A stretch of 64,000 nucleotides of DNA from Bradyrhizobium sp. CCGB12 (GTDB lineage: Bacteria; Pseudomonadota; Alphaproteobacteria; Rhizobiales; Xanthobacteraceae): positions 868,001 through 932,000 of the forward strand of contig NZ_JANADO010000001.1 of the NCBI RefSeq assembly GCF_024199845.1, read 5' to 3'. The position numbers were made by a program, and so were the translations under genes. The stretch's first letter is position 1, and each line of letters starts with the position of its first letter. Under the pieces are notes generated by a model. That model saw nothing but the letters and a program-made list of their open reading frames with translations. It was not told the DNA's origin and ran no database searches. This document shows, piece after piece, positions 42,054-51,837 of this stretch.

Positions 42054-42826
42054 AAGAGTACACGCCAAGCGTCGAGATTGTCGGAAGCGCCGCTGCCGCT
42101 GCGGAACGAGCGGCTGAGCGCATCATCGCATGGATGAGCAATCGGTCGCCGCTCACCCTTGGCCTTGCGACGGGAGCGACGATGACGCCGCTCTATGCCC
42201 GTCTTGTTGCGGCTCACCGCGCAGGTCTCATCTCGTTTCGCGAGGTAACCAGCTTCAACCTCGATGAATATGTCGGCGTCGCCGCCGGGTCTCCGGCAAG
42301 CTTCCATCGCTATATGCAGGACCATCTGTTGGAGCATGTGGATATCGAAGCCGCACGGGCCAGGATCCCCAATGGCATGGCTGACGATGTCGCGGCGGAG
42401 GCGGCTTCCTATGAGGAGCAGATCGCAGCCAGCGGCGGCATCGATTTACTGCTGCTCGGCATCGGCGCAAACGGTCACATCGGCTTCAACGAGCCAGGCT
42501 CGAATTTCGCCTCGCGAACCCGCGAGGTCAGCCTCGACGAGACGACGCGCATTGCAAACGCGGGCGGCTTTTCGGACCTCGCGTCGGTTCCGCGGCGTGC
42601 GATCACGATGGGCGTCGCGACAATCCTGGAAGCCCGGCACATCCTTCTGATCGCAACGGGATCGGAGAAGGCGGCCGCAGTCGCAGCAGCAATTGAAGGC
42701 CCGATCGGCTCGGCTTGTCCCGCCTCGGCGCTTCGGCTGCACCGCAACGTCGAAATCATCTGCGATGAACAGGCTGCCGCCGCACTGGCCACATGGCCCC
42801 AGAAGAAGGATCGGAGACGGGCATGA
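42050..42826 (+). CDS. nagB: Glucosamine-6-phosphate deaminase
   Basis: A 258-residue enzyme of the NagB/glucosamine-6-phosphate isomerase family. LGLATGATMTPLYARL binds the phosphate, FNLDEYVGV carries the general-base Asp, and GIGANGHIGFNEPGSNF carries His and Glu of the active site. It converts glucosamine-6-phosphate to fructose-6-phosphate and ammonia in the cytoplasm. No nagA deacetylase or kinase is nearby. The start overlaps the ROK gene stop (ATGA). Confidence 0.9.
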   Translation: MKEYTPSVEIVGSAAAAAERAAERIIAWMSNRSPLTLGLATGATMTPLYARLVAAHRAGLISFREVTSFNLDEYVGVAAGSPASFHRYMQDHLLEHVDIEAARARIPNGMADDVAAEAASYEEQIAASGGIDLLLLGIGANGHIGFNEPGSNFASRTREVSLDETTRIANAGGFSDLASVPRRAITMGVATILEARHILLIATGSEKAAAVAAAIEGPIGSACPASALRLHRNVEIICDEQAAAALATWPQKKDRRRA

Positions 42827-44418
42827 GCTGGCGACAGCGCGATTTCATGGTGCCGGGACGTTCGCTGGCGGTCGGTGATCGCGGCATGGCCGCGGCCTCT
42901 CATCCCGCCGTTGCACTGGCCGCGGTGGAGATGCTTCGTGGCGGCGGCAACGCAGTTGATGCCGCGATTGCTGCCATTGCGCTCCAGGGCGTTATCGACC
43001 CGCACATGACCGGCATCGGCGGTGACTGTTTTGCGATCTACGCGCCGGCATCGGGAAAGCCTGTGGCTGTCAACGGCTCTGGCAGGGCCCCGCTGAAGGC
43101 CGACCTCGGCTGGTTTCGGCAACAGGGGCTGGCGTCGATCCCCGACGATTCGCCCCATGCTGTCACCGTTCCGGGGGCTGTCGATGCGTGGTGCCGGCTT
43201 TCTGCCGATTACGGCTCGAAAGGTTTGGACGAGGTTCTGGCTCCTGCGATCCGCGCAGCCGAGACCGGCTTCGTGGTCACCCCGCGCGCGGCGCTGGATT
43301 GGGCACGCTATGCCAATCGCCTCGAGCGACATCAGACCGGCGTTCCGGCTTACCTGCCTGGTGGAACTGCGCCTACCGTCGGAGCCAGGCTCAGCCATCC
43401 TGCCCTCGGCGCGACGCTGCGCCGGATTGCGCGCGAAGGGCGCAGCGCGTTCTACGAAGGTGCCGTTGCGGACGAAATCGTTGCGACATTGAAGGCGCTG
43501 GGTGGCTTGATGCAACTCGAGGATCTGGCGCGCGCTCGATCCGACTACGTTGCGCCGATTTCTGCCGACTACCGTGGTCATGAAATCTGGCAATGTCCGC
43601 CCAACGGGCAGGGTGTTGCGGCGCTGCTGATCGCCCGCATCCTTGCCGGCTTTGACATAGCCGACCCGGCACTCAGCGAAGCCGACCGCATCCATCTCCT
43701 CGCCGAGGCGACCAAGGCGGCTTACCGGCAGCGCGACGCGCTGGTCGCCGACCCCGCGTTCCGCCCGCTCGACGTCGACGCGCTGCTCTCGGAGCGAACA
43801 GTTGCGGTATTGCGAGCCCGCATCGGCCGGGAGCGCGCGAGCGAACCGACGGTGTTCGACATGCCCGTCCATCGCGACACGGCCTACGTGGCGGTCGCGG
43901 ATCGCGACGGTAACATGTTGTCCTTGATCAATTCGTTGTTCTTCGCCTTCGGCAGCGGCATCTACGCCCCGCGTTCGGGCGTGCTTCTGCAAAATCGCGG
44001 CGCGGGATTTTCGCTTGTCGAGGGGCATCCCAATGCGATCGCGCCGCGCAAGCGTCCTTTCCACACCATCATTCCGGGCCTGCTCGCCAAGGACGGCAAG
44101 CCGACCATGGCCTTTGGCGTCATGGGTGGACAATATCAAGCCACCGGCCACATCCAGATCCTGAGCGGTGTGCTTGATCGCGGCCTCGACGTTCAGCAAT
44201 CGTCGGACATGCCGCGAAGCTTTGCCTTCGACGGTGTGCTGACGCTTGAGCCGACGATTCCCGCCTCCATCGCGGACGATCTGATCGGACGCGGTCATCG
44301 CGTCGTCTGGGCGGACGAGCCGCTCGGCGGCTGTCAGGCCGTGCACCTCGACACATTCCGGGGCGTCATGTTCGGCGCCTCCGATCATCGCAAGGACGGG
44401 ATTGCGCTCGCGGTCTGA
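42823..44418 (+). CDS. Gamma-glutamyltransferase-like Ntn hydrolase, no signal peptide
   Basis: A 531-residue proenzyme. Motifs are AAASHPAVALAAVEMLRGGG near the start, GGDCFAIYA, and the self-cleavage site RDTAYVAVADRDGNMLSLINS with the catalytic Thr at about residue 353, followed by the small subunit (GAGFSLVEGHPN, PFHTIIPGLL). It should cleave a gamma-glutamyl or acyl amide. No export signal is seen, so it acts in the cytoplasm, unlike E. coli Ggt. Coupled to nagB by ATGA. Confidence 0.88.
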   Translation: MSWRQRDFMVPGRSLAVGDRGMAAASHPAVALAAVEMLRGGGNAVDAAIAAIALQGVIDPHMTGIGGDCFAIYAPASGKPVAVNGSGRAPLKADLGWFRQQGLASIPDDSPHAVTVPGAVDAWCRLSADYGSKGLDEVLAPAIRAAETGFVVTPRAALDWARYANRLERHQTGVPAYLPGGTAPTVGARLSHPALGATLRRIAREGRSAFYEGAVADEIVATLKALGGLMQLEDLARARSDYVAPISADYRGHEIWQCPPNGQGVAALLIARILAGFDIADPALSEADRIHLLAEATKAAYRQRDALVADPAFRPLDVDALLSERTVAVLRARIGRERASEPTVFDMPVHRDTAYVAVADRDGNMLSLINSLFFAFGSGIYAPRSGVLLQNRGAGFSLVEGHPNAIAPRKRPFHTIIPGLLAKDGKPTMAFGVMGGQYQATGHIQILSGVLDRGLDVQQSSDMPRSFAFDGVLTLEPTIPASIADDLIGRGHRVVWADEPLGGCQAVHLDTFRGVMFGASDHRKDGIALAV

Positions 44419-44456
44419 ACGGGAAAGGGCGGAAACACAATGCCGGATCAGATGAC

Positions 44457-46076
44457 ATGAAGGAGGTGGCAGAGGCGATCCTATCCATCGAACACCTGAC
44501 GCTGGCGCTGCCGTCAGGTGCGGATCGCGTCTTTGCCGTCGAGGACGTCTCCCTTGCGTTGCACCCTCGGCAGATCCTTTGCGTTGTCGGTGAATCCGGC
44601 TCCGGCAAATCGGTCTGCGCCTCGGCGGTGATGGGCCTCTTGTCGAAGGAGATCCGCTGGACTGCGGGGAGCATCCGGTTCGAGGGTCGTGATTTGCGTG
44701 ATCTCTCCGCTGCAAAATGGCGGAACCTGCGCGGCCAGCGGATCGCCATGATCTTCCAGGAACCGATGACGGCGCTCAACCCGGTGATCAGGATCGGCGA
44801 CCAGATTACGGAAGCCTTCGAGGCGCACAACCAACTGACGACAGCCGAACGCGAGGTGCGTGTACGCGCACTGCTCGAGGAGGTCGGCTTGCGCGATCCG
44901 GAGCGCATCATTCGCAGTTATCCGCATCAATTGTCAGGCGGACAGCGTCAGCGCGCCATGATCGCAATGGCCCTGGCGCTCGAACCCTCGATTTTGGTGG
45001 CGGACGAACCGACCACGGCGCTCGATGTCACCACGCAGGCGCAGATCCTTCGGCTGATCCGCGATATCCAGCAGCGGCGTGGCATGGCGGTGTTGTTCAT
45101 CACCCACGATTTCGGCGTTGTTGCCGACATCGCCGACCGCGTCGCAGTCATGGAGAAGGGGCGTGTCGTCGAGCAGGGGACCGTCGAGGAGGTCCTTGAG
45201 CGTCCATGGCATCCCTATACGCAGCGGCTGCTCGCAGCGGTGCCATGCGGGGTTCCGCGGGCACCAAGCCAGGACGCGGATGCGCCGACCGCCTGCGCGG
45301 CATTGGGGCTCGTGAAGACCTACAAGAGCAACGACTGGTTCAGTCCGCCGACAGAAGTGGCCGCCGTGAAGAGCGTGAGCTTTGAGATCAGCCGCGGCGA
45401 GACGCTCGGCCTGGTCGGGGAGTCGGGCTCGGGCAAGAGCACGATCGGGCGGCTCGTGATGCGTCTCACCGACGCAGATGCTGGGGTCGTGCGCATCGGC
45501 GAGCTGAACTTCTTCGAGGCCCGTGGATCGGACCTGCGCACCGCCCGGAAGCACATTCAAATGGTGTTCCAGGATCCGTTCGCCTCGCTCAATCCACGTC
45601 GCCGCGTCGGACAAATCATCGCCGATGGACCCATTGCGCACGGCATCCCGGCATCGCAGGCGTTTGCGCGTGCCAGGCAATTGCTGGCACTGGTCGGGCT
45701 CGACGCCGGCGCGGCGCAACGCTACCCGCATGAATTCTCTGGCGGGCAGCGCCAGCGGATCGGTATTGCACGCGCGCTAGCGTTGGATCCGGAGGTGCTC
45801 GTGGCCGACGAGCCGGTGTCCGCACTCGATGTCTCGGTCCAGGCGCAGGTGCTCGCGCTGCTCGAGACATTGAAGAAAGAGCTGCGGCTGGCCGTCCTTT
45901 TCATCACGCACGATCTCAACGTCGCGGCCCAGGTCTGCGATCGGATCGCGGTGATGCGGCATGGCGAGATCGTCGAGATCAAGCCGACGGCGGAATTGCT
46001 GAGCCGGCCCGAGCATCCCTATACCCAGGCACTGCTGGCGGCCATTCCGGGTCGACAGCGGAGAGGGGCGCATTGA
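44457..46076 (+). CDS. Peptide ABC transporter ATPase, fused DppD-DppF type
   Basis: A 539-residue protein with two ABC domains: Walker A VGESGSGKSVCASAV near residue 46 and VGESGSGKSTIGRL near 320, both with LSGGQRQR or FSGGQRQR signatures, DEPTTALD and DEPVSALD Walker B motifs, and an oligopeptide-type C-terminus after each (HPYTQRLLAAVP, HPYTQALLAAIP). It powers the permeases encoded at 37265-39066 across the divergent regulator genes. Confidence 0.93.
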   Translation: MKEVAEAILSIEHLTLALPSGADRVFAVEDVSLALHPRQILCVVGESGSGKSVCASAVMGLLSKEIRWTAGSIRFEGRDLRDLSAAKWRNLRGQRIAMIFQEPMTALNPVIRIGDQITEAFEAHNQLTTAEREVRVRALLEEVGLRDPERIIRSYPHQLSGGQRQRAMIAMALALEPSILVADEPTTALDVTTQAQILRLIRDIQQRRGMAVLFITHDFGVVADIADRVAVMEKGRVVEQGTVEEVLERPWHPYTQRLLAAVPCGVPRAPSQDADAPTACAALGLVKTYKSNDWFSPPTEVAAVKSVSFEISRGETLGLVGESGSGKSTIGRLVMRLTDADAGVVRIGELNFFEARGSDLRTARKHIQMVFQDPFASLNPRRRVGQIIADGPIAHGIPASQAFARARQLLALVGLDAGAAQRYPHEFSGGQRQRIGIARALALDPEVLVADEPVSALDVSVQAQVLALLETLKKELRLAVLFITHDLNVAAQVCDRIAVMRHGEIVEIKPTAELLSRPEHPYTQALLAAIPGRQRRGAH

Positions 46077-46113
46077 TCTAAGACGGCGATCGTCATTGGA
46101 GGAGGTCTCTGAA

Positions 46114-47343
46114 ATGCAGAAGCTCGCTGAACTTCCGGTGTTGCGCGTCGGGCTGGTCGGAAGCGGCTTCATTGCCGCATTTCACCTGCAGTCGATGCTT
46201 GGCGTGCGCAACGTCAGCATCGGTGGCGTCTACAGTCGCTCTGCCGAGCGGCGGACGCGCATCGCGGAGAAAGCGCGCAGTCTCGGGCTTGGACCGGCGC
46301 GTGTATTCGACAGCATCGAGGCGATGGCGACCTCCGGTGAGGTCGATGCGCTCTGGCTTTTGACGCCGAACGATACGCGTCTCGATATCATGCGAGAGAT
46401 TCATAGGGTGACGAAGTCAGGCGCCCCGCTGCGCGCCGTGGCCTGCGAAAAGCCGCTGGCGCGCACACTCGCGGAAGCACGCGAGATGCGCAACCTTGTC
46501 GAGGATGCCGGCTTGCTGCACGGCTATCTGGAGAACCAGTTGTTCTCGACCGCGGTGACGCGGGGCAAGGACATCATCTGGCGGCGTGCCGTGCCGGGGA
46601 GCGGACGTCCCTATCTCGCCCGCGCCGCAGAGGAACACTCCGGACCTCACGAGCCCTGGTTCTGGCAAGGCGACAAGCAGGGCGGCGGCGTGCTCTCCGA
46701 CATGATGTGCCATTCGGTCGAAGTCGCGCGCTTCATGCTGACGGCGCCCGGGGCAAGCCGCGACAGCCTGCGGCTGGTCAGTGCCAGCGCAACGACGGCC
46801 AATCTCAAATGGACGCACCCGCGCTACGCCGCCGACCTCAAGGCGCGGATGGGAATCGATTTCGCAAGTCGTCCGGTCGAAGACTTCGCGCGCGGCATTT
46901 TGACAATGGAAGACAAGGACGGGCACCAGGTCCTGATCGAAGCGACCACGTCGTGGGCCTATGTCGGGGCCGGCCTGCGCATCCAGCTCGAATTGCTCGG
47001 GCCGGAATACTCCATGGAGTTCTCATCACTCTCGACCGGCCTCAAGGTCTTCCTCGCCCGCACACTCAGCGGATCTGAAGGTGAAGACCTCATCGAAAAG
47101 CAGAATGCCGAGCAGGGTCTGATGCCCGTCGTCGAGGACGAAGCCGGCATCTATGGCTACACGGACGAAAACAGGCACATGGTCGAAGCGTTCAGGCGCG
47201 CCGTCAGTCCTGCTGAAACATTCGACGATGGTGTGGGGGTCATGGAAATGCTGATGGGGCTGTACCGTTCAGCGGAACTCGGCCGCACCGTGCATTTCCC
47301 AGATCCGGACCTTGAGCATTACGTCCCTCTCGTCGCGCGATAG
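46114..47343 (+). CDS. Gfo/Idh/MocA-family oxidoreductase
   Basis: A 409-residue protein from the ATG at 46114 after GGAGGAGG. The N-terminal Rossmann segment is RVGLVGSGFIAAFHLQSML; VACEKPLARTLAEA holds EKP. A longer C-terminal domain includes GGGVLSDMMCHSVEVARFML. Likely oxidises a sugar or sugar acid; the substrate is linked by position to the peptide/amino-sugar locus. Confidence 0.88.
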   Translation: MQKLAELPVLRVGLVGSGFIAAFHLQSMLGVRNVSIGGVYSRSAERRTRIAEKARSLGLGPARVFDSIEAMATSGEVDALWLLTPNDTRLDIMREIHRVTKSGAPLRAVACEKPLARTLAEAREMRNLVEDAGLLHGYLENQLFSTAVTRGKDIIWRRAVPGSGRPYLARAAEEHSGPHEPWFWQGDKQGGGVLSDMMCHSVEVARFMLTAPGASRDSLRLVSASATTANLKWTHPRYAADLKARMGIDFASRPVEDFARGILTMEDKDGHQVLIEATTSWAYVGAGLRIQLELLGPEYSMEFSSLSTGLKVFLARTLSGSEGEDLIEKQNAEQGLMPVVEDEAGIYGYTDENRHMVEAFRRAVSPAETFDDGVGVMEMLMGLYRSAELGRTVHFPDPDLEHYVPLVAR

Positions 47344-47923
47344 TGGCACAGCCCAGTGAACGAGTGACACACTGACAGCGCTGGTGACTAGAAGGCTCGG
47401 CGACACGCGACGCTTGAGGGCGGTGGCCATTCTTTGGCGCCAACCATGTAAGAGAACGGCTCTGCGTTACTCAGTCCCATGCTGATAAGTTAATACGCAT
47501 GCGCGTTGCATAGCATTCGCCGCCGCCATCAAAGCGGAACACCGGCATTTGCCGGCTGGTTGGCTCGCGGCGCTTGAAGTCCCAACCCCGACACAAATCC
47601 GGGATTGGCGGAGATTCCCTTTCCGCTTGTCGCGGCGCGAGCGCTCTTGGAGGTTTCCTCGAACCAGCTCCGGGTGTGATGCGCGGGCGGCTGAGCGCAT
47701 TCACTTTGGCCGCGCTCTGACGCGACGTCTGACGACATGAACAGTACGGGCGGTCGCGCGTCCAAGGACCGACCTGTACCGCTCACAGTGGTTTGCGATT
47801 GCTGGCCTTCTCCCGGCGGGGAGGTGTCGCGCTTCAGTCTTGTTAGCCCCGATCCTCTACGTTCGCCGGGCACTATCTCCCATTGACAGCCGGCCTTGTA
47901 TGATAGAATTATAACATAGTAAG
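47344..47923. other. Long intergenic region upstream of the sugar transporter operon
   Basis: No gene that I can support. Overlapping minus-strand frames at about 47470-47870 lack starts with ribosome-binding sites and family similarity. The right end becomes AT-rich and leads into the candidate operator at 47924. Confidence 0.4.
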
Positions 47924-47939
47924 TTGTAATAATAACAAT
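47924..47939. promoter_or_regulatory. Candidate DeoR operator, copy 1
   Basis: TTGTAATAATAACAAT, matching TTGGAATAATAACATT at 52729-52744 at 14 of 16 positions. Its ends TTGT and ACAA are inverted. Located 43 bases upstream of the transporter ATPase start. Confidence 0.55.
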
Positions 47940-47981
47940 ATGTCACCTTCGTAGCAGCGGTGTGCGGAGCGGGAGGAGAAT

Positions 47982-49577
47982 TTGGAGCCGTTTGGTTCGG
48001 TTGCAACACAGCCCCGACCGCCGATACCGCTTGTGATGGTCAACGGCATCAGCAAGAGCTTTGGCGGCGTGCGTGCGCTGCGCGCCGTGAACCTCGAGGT
48101 CCGTGCCGGCGAGGTGCACGCGCTGCTCGGCGAGAACGGTGCCGGGAAATCCACGCTGATCAAGATACTCAGCGGCGTTCATGCCCTTGACAGCGGCGCG
48201 ATCGAGATCGCGGGCGCGGGCGTGGCGTTCGACAGCCCGGCGAAGTCACGCGAAGCGGGCATCGCCGTCGTCTACCAGGATTTAAGTCTCGTTGAATCGC
48301 TCAACGTCGGCGACAATCTGATGCTCGGCCGCGAGCCGCGAACCCGCTTCGGGTTTGTCAGGAAGCGCGAGCTGATGGCGCAGGCCGGAGCGTTCCTGAC
48401 GCAACTTGGCATTCCCCTCGACATCAAGGCGACGGTGGGGTCGCTGCCTTTCGCCTACCGGCAGATGACCGAGATCGCAAAGGCGCTGATGGGTGACGTG
48501 CGGCTGCTCATCCTCGATGAGCCAACGTCCTCGCTGACGTCGGACGAGGTCGGGATTCTCTTCGATGCGATCGGGAAGGTGACGCGCCGCGGTGTCGGCG
48601 TGATCTACGTCACCCATCGATTGAACGAGGTCTTCGAGATCGCGCAGCGTGTCACCGTGCTGCGCGACGGCGCCAATGCCGGTACGTTCGTCACCGCCGA
48701 CACCGACATGAAGCGCCTTGTGAACGCGATTGTCGGGACGGATCGATCGACGCCGGTGGTGTCGCGGGCCGGGCCGCAGGCAACGCGCGCATTCAATTCG
48801 TCTCCGGTCCTGTCGCTGTCGAACGTCTCCAACGACCGGCTGCGCGCGGTCGACCTATCTGTCATGAAAGGTGAGATACACGGGCTCGCCGGATTGATCG
48901 GGAGCGGACGCACCGAGATTCTGGAGACCGCGTTCGGCCTCCGGCCGATCGAGAGCGGCACGTTCGAGATCGACGGGAAGCGATGGTTGCCGAAGAGCCC
49001 GGCGGACGCGATCGATCAGGGGATCGCCCTGGTGCCGGAAGATCGTCATGTGCAGGGCCTGGTCCTTGATCATTCGATCGAGCGCAACGTCACGCTGTCG
49101 CGGCTGCCCTATTTCTCGCGGTGGGGCTGGATGCAGCAACGTGCGGCTATCAGGCGCGCTGAAACCGCAATCGGCAAGCTCGCGGTGAAGGCGCAAGGGG
49201 CGTCGAGCCTGGTCAGGACGCTTTCCGGCGGCAACCAGCAGAAGGTCGTGTTCGGAAAATGGAACGATCCAAGGCCGCTTGTGCTGCTTCTTGACGAACC
49301 CACCGTCGGTGTCGACGTCGGTGCGCGCGAGGAGATCTACGGAGTGATCCGGCATGCCGTCAGCGACGGCGCCGGCGTTCTCGTCGTCTCGTCTGACCTC
49401 GTCGAGTTGATCGAGCTCTGCGACCGCATCTCCGTGATCGTCAACGGTCGCGTCGCCAGAACCCTGGTGCGCGGCGAAATCGACGATGCCGAGGAACTGC
49501 ACCATCTGCTCCAGTTGTTCCAGGCATCAAGCCAGGACGCATTCGACAAAGGCGCACTTCAAGAGCTGCCAGCATGA
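47982..49577 (+). CDS. CUT2 sugar ABC transporter ATPase (RbsA type)
   Basis: A 531-residue double ABC protein. The first domain has GENGAGKSTLIKILSG and YRQMTEIAKALM, LLILDEPTSSL. The second has the degenerate Walker A GLIGSGRTEILE, normal for RbsA/XylG, and LSGGNQQKVVFGKW. It drives import by the next two gene products. The TTG at 47982 has GGGAGGAGAA just upstream; an ATG at 48036 is an alternative. Confidence 0.92.
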   Translation: MEPFGSVATQPRPPIPLVMVNGISKSFGGVRALRAVNLEVRAGEVHALLGENGAGKSTLIKILSGVHALDSGAIEIAGAGVAFDSPAKSREAGIAVVYQDLSLVESLNVGDNLMLGREPRTRFGFVRKRELMAQAGAFLTQLGIPLDIKATVGSLPFAYRQMTEIAKALMGDVRLLILDEPTSSLTSDEVGILFDAIGKVTRRGVGVIYVTHRLNEVFEIAQRVTVLRDGANAGTFVTADTDMKRLVNAIVGTDRSTPVVSRAGPQATRAFNSSPVLSLSNVSNDRLRAVDLSVMKGEIHGLAGLIGSGRTEILETAFGLRPIESGTFEIDGKRWLPKSPADAIDQGIALVPEDRHVQGLVLDHSIERNVTLSRLPYFSRWGWMQQRAAIRRAETAIGKLAVKAQGASSLVRTLSGGNQQKVVFGKWNDPRPLVLLLDEPTVGVDVGAREEIYGVIRHAVSDGAGVLVVSSDLVELIELCDRISVIVNGRVARTLVRGEIDDAEELHHLLQLFQASSQDAFDKGALQELPA

Positions 49578-50566
49578 CCGATCTCATCGCCCCCAACGTC
49601 GTCGCGACGCCTACGCCATCCGATCGCCGCCGCAAGCTCTTGCAAAAGCTGTTGCGCGGTGATCGACCGTACATGCTCTACATCGCCTTCGTGATCCTAC
49701 TCGTCGTATTCAGCCTGTCTTCGCCGTGGTTCCTGTCGGTCGAGAATTTTCTGAACATCGGTCGGCAGACGACGCTGGTATCGATCATCGCGGTGGGCAT
49801 GACCTTTGTCATCGTCGCGCGCCAGATCGATCTTTCCGTTGCATCGACACTGGCGTTGTCGGGCATGGCGGCCGCCCTGGCGATGAGCCACATCAACAAC
49901 AGCTGGATCGTCGGCGCCGTGGCCGGGCTCGGAACCGGCGCGCTGGTGGGACTGCTCAACGGCATCCTGACCACACAGCTCTCGATCCCGTCCTTCCTGG
50001 TGACGCTCGGCACGCTGAGCATGGCGCGGGGACTGGCGATGATGGTGACTAACACCAAGCCGGTCATCATCACTAACGAAACCTATTTTGCGATCTTCGG
50101 CGAAGGCACGTTCTTGGGGATGCCGGTGCCGATCGCCTGGACGTTCGCGGCGATGATCGTAGGCATCCTGCTTCTGCACTACAACGTCTTCGGCCGGCGA
50201 ATCTATGCCGTCGGCGGCAATCCGACTGCGGCACTCTATTCCGGCATCAACACCAAATGGGTGACGACATCGGCCTTTGTCCTCACCGGCGTTCTGGCCG
50301 GTCTTGCCGCGCTGGTGCTGTCGGCGCGATCGCATGCAGCGCGGCCCGATGTCGTGCAGGGTATGGAGCTCGACGTCATTGCGGCAGTGATCCTCGGCGG
50401 CTGCAGCCTGTTCGGTGGACGCGGCTACATCCTGGGGACGCTGTTCGGTAGCCTGATCATCGGCACGCTCAACAACGGCCTCGTGCTGCTCGGCGTCAGC
50501 TCGCCGATGCAGCTCGTGATCAAGGGCGCAATCATCGTCGCCGCCGTCGCTTTTACGAAACGCTGA
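49574..50566 (+). CDS. CUT2 sugar ABC transporter permease (RbsC type)
   Basis: A 330-residue permease with about eight to ten membrane segments and the family sequence AVGMTFVIVARQIDLSVAST, LNGILTTQLSIPSFLVTLGT, GRRIYAVGGNPTAALYSGIN and AAVILGGCSLFGGRG. The start overlaps the ATPase stop (ATGA). Confidence 0.93.
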   Translation: MTDLIAPNVVATPTPSDRRRKLLQKLLRGDRPYMLYIAFVILLVVFSLSSPWFLSVENFLNIGRQTTLVSIIAVGMTFVIVARQIDLSVASTLALSGMAAALAMSHINNSWIVGAVAGLGTGALVGLLNGILTTQLSIPSFLVTLGTLSMARGLAMMVTNTKPVIITNETYFAIFGEGTFLGMPVPIAWTFAAMIVGILLLHYNVFGRRIYAVGGNPTAALYSGINTKWVTTSAFVLTGVLAGLAALVLSARSHAARPDVVQGMELDVIAAVILGGCSLFGGRGYILGTLFGSLIIGTLNNGLVLLGVSSPMQLVIKGAIIVAAVAFTKR

Positions 50567-50622
50567 TAGGGGCAAGGTCGCTGGCCTCAGGTCAAATCGG
50601 CGACCAAAACGGGAGGAAAACC

Positions 50623-51774
50623 ATGAAGCCAATCTTGCGACAAACCCTGCCGCTAACCGCACTCATCGCCGCGGCAGCCGTTTCGATCGCTGCCTCGGCC
50701 CACGCGGAAGTGCCCGCGACCTGTGTCAAGGGCGTCGATCTTGCATCGCTCGGACCGAAATCGATTGTCGGTCAAGGGCCCCACGGCGAAAAGGCCGCTT
50801 CGCCGGAGGTGCTCGCGCTTTCGGAAGCAGATGCTGCCAAGATAAGGGGTCGCCACTTCAAGGTTGGCATCTCCATGCAGACGGTCAATCTCGACTGGTC
50901 GCAGCTGCAGATCCAGGGCATCACCGACACGCTGAAGAAATACGGTGTGACGGTGACGGGCGTGGCGTCCGCCGAGTATCAGGTGGACAAGCAGATCGCC
51001 GATATCGAGAACACCATCCAGCAGCACCCGGACGGCATCATCTCGATCCCGGTCGATTTCACCGCGACCGCGCCAACCTACAAGAAGATCGCCAAGGCCG
51101 GCATCAAGCTGGTGCTGATGGATAGCATTCCGACCGGCCTGAAGCACCCCGAGGAATATGCCGCGATGGTCTCTGCGGACAGCCAGGGCAACGGCCAGAT
51201 CGCAGCACAAATCCTTGCGTCCTGCGTCGCACAGGGCGGCACGATCGGACTGGTCAATTTCGGCGTCGATTACTTCAGCACCAACGAGCGGACCAAGGGC
51301 GTTCGGGAGTGGATGGCGAAGAACCGGCCGGATATCAAGATGAAGCAGGTCGATTTCACCGACCCGCCCAAGGTGTCGCAGATCGCAGGCGACTTCCTCA
51401 CCGGCAATCCCGACATCAAGGGACTGTTCGCCGTTTGGGACCAACCGGCGCTGGACACGCTGAGCTCGATGCGGGCTCAAGGCATCGACATTCCCGTCAC
51501 GACGGTCGACCTCGGCCTGCAATCCGCAATCGAGGTCGCCAAGGGCGGGCCGTTGAAGGCGACCGGCTCGCAGCGTCCCTATGATCAAGGCGTCGCGGAG
51601 GCGATGGCCATGATGAACGCGCTTCTCGGCAAGGAAACGCCAGGCTGGATCGGTGTGCAGTCCCTGCCGGTGACCCAGTCGAACGTGCTGGAGTCCTACA
51701 AGACGGTGTTCAAGAAGGAGCCGCCGCCGGAACTGGTCAACGCCTGCACCAAGGCGAAGCCCGCCTGCAACTGA
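50623..51774 (+). CDS. CUT2 sugar ABC transporter substrate-binding protein
   Basis: A 383-residue periplasmic protein with a signal peptide ending at SAHA-EVP and the Peripla_BP_4 fold (KVGISMQTVNLDWSQLQIQG, DKQIADIENTIQQHPDGIIS, GLFAVWDQPALDTLSSMRAQ). It has two Cys near the C-terminus (VNACTKAKPACN) that may pair. It probably binds a pentose such as ribose or deoxyribose, by operon context. Confidence 0.9.
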   Translation: MKPILRQTLPLTALIAAAAVSIAASAHAEVPATCVKGVDLASLGPKSIVGQGPHGEKAASPEVLALSEADAAKIRGRHFKVGISMQTVNLDWSQLQIQGITDTLKKYGVTVTGVASAEYQVDKQIADIENTIQQHPDGIISIPVDFTATAPTYKKIAKAGIKLVLMDSIPTGLKHPEEYAAMVSADSQGNGQIAAQILASCVAQGGTIGLVNFGVDYFSTNERTKGVREWMAKNRPDIKMKQVDFTDPPKVSQIAGDFLTGNPDIKGLFAVWDQPALDTLSSMRAQGIDIPVTTVDLGLQSAIEVAKGGPLKATGSQRPYDQGVAEAMAMMNALLGKETPGWIGVQSLPVTQSNVLESYKTVFKKEPPPELVNACTKAKPACN

Positions 51775-51837
51775 TCTCGGCCGGCGATGCGCGGCCTCGC
51801 GCGAGCGGCCGCCTATCGTCGCCGCGCAAACTTCATC

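Noticed and set aside
42470..42510. Asn in place of Asp in the NagB active-site loop (GANGHIGFNEPG)
   Set aside because: Asn at this place is, to my knowledge, common in bacterial NagB proteins, so it is not evidence of lost activity.
42475..44715. 746-codon open frame antisense to nagB and the gamma-glutamyltransferase-like gene
   Set aside because: Arg- and Ala-rich composition typical of an antisense frame and no motif; the sense genes are certain.
47470..47873. Overlapping minus-strand open frames in the gap before the CUT2 operon
   Set aside because: Several frames overlap each other, none has a ribosome-binding site or recognisable domain.
48850..49000. Degenerate second Walker A in the CUT2 ATPase
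   Set aside because: GLIGSGRTE is the normal form in the second domain of RbsA/XylG-type ATPases.
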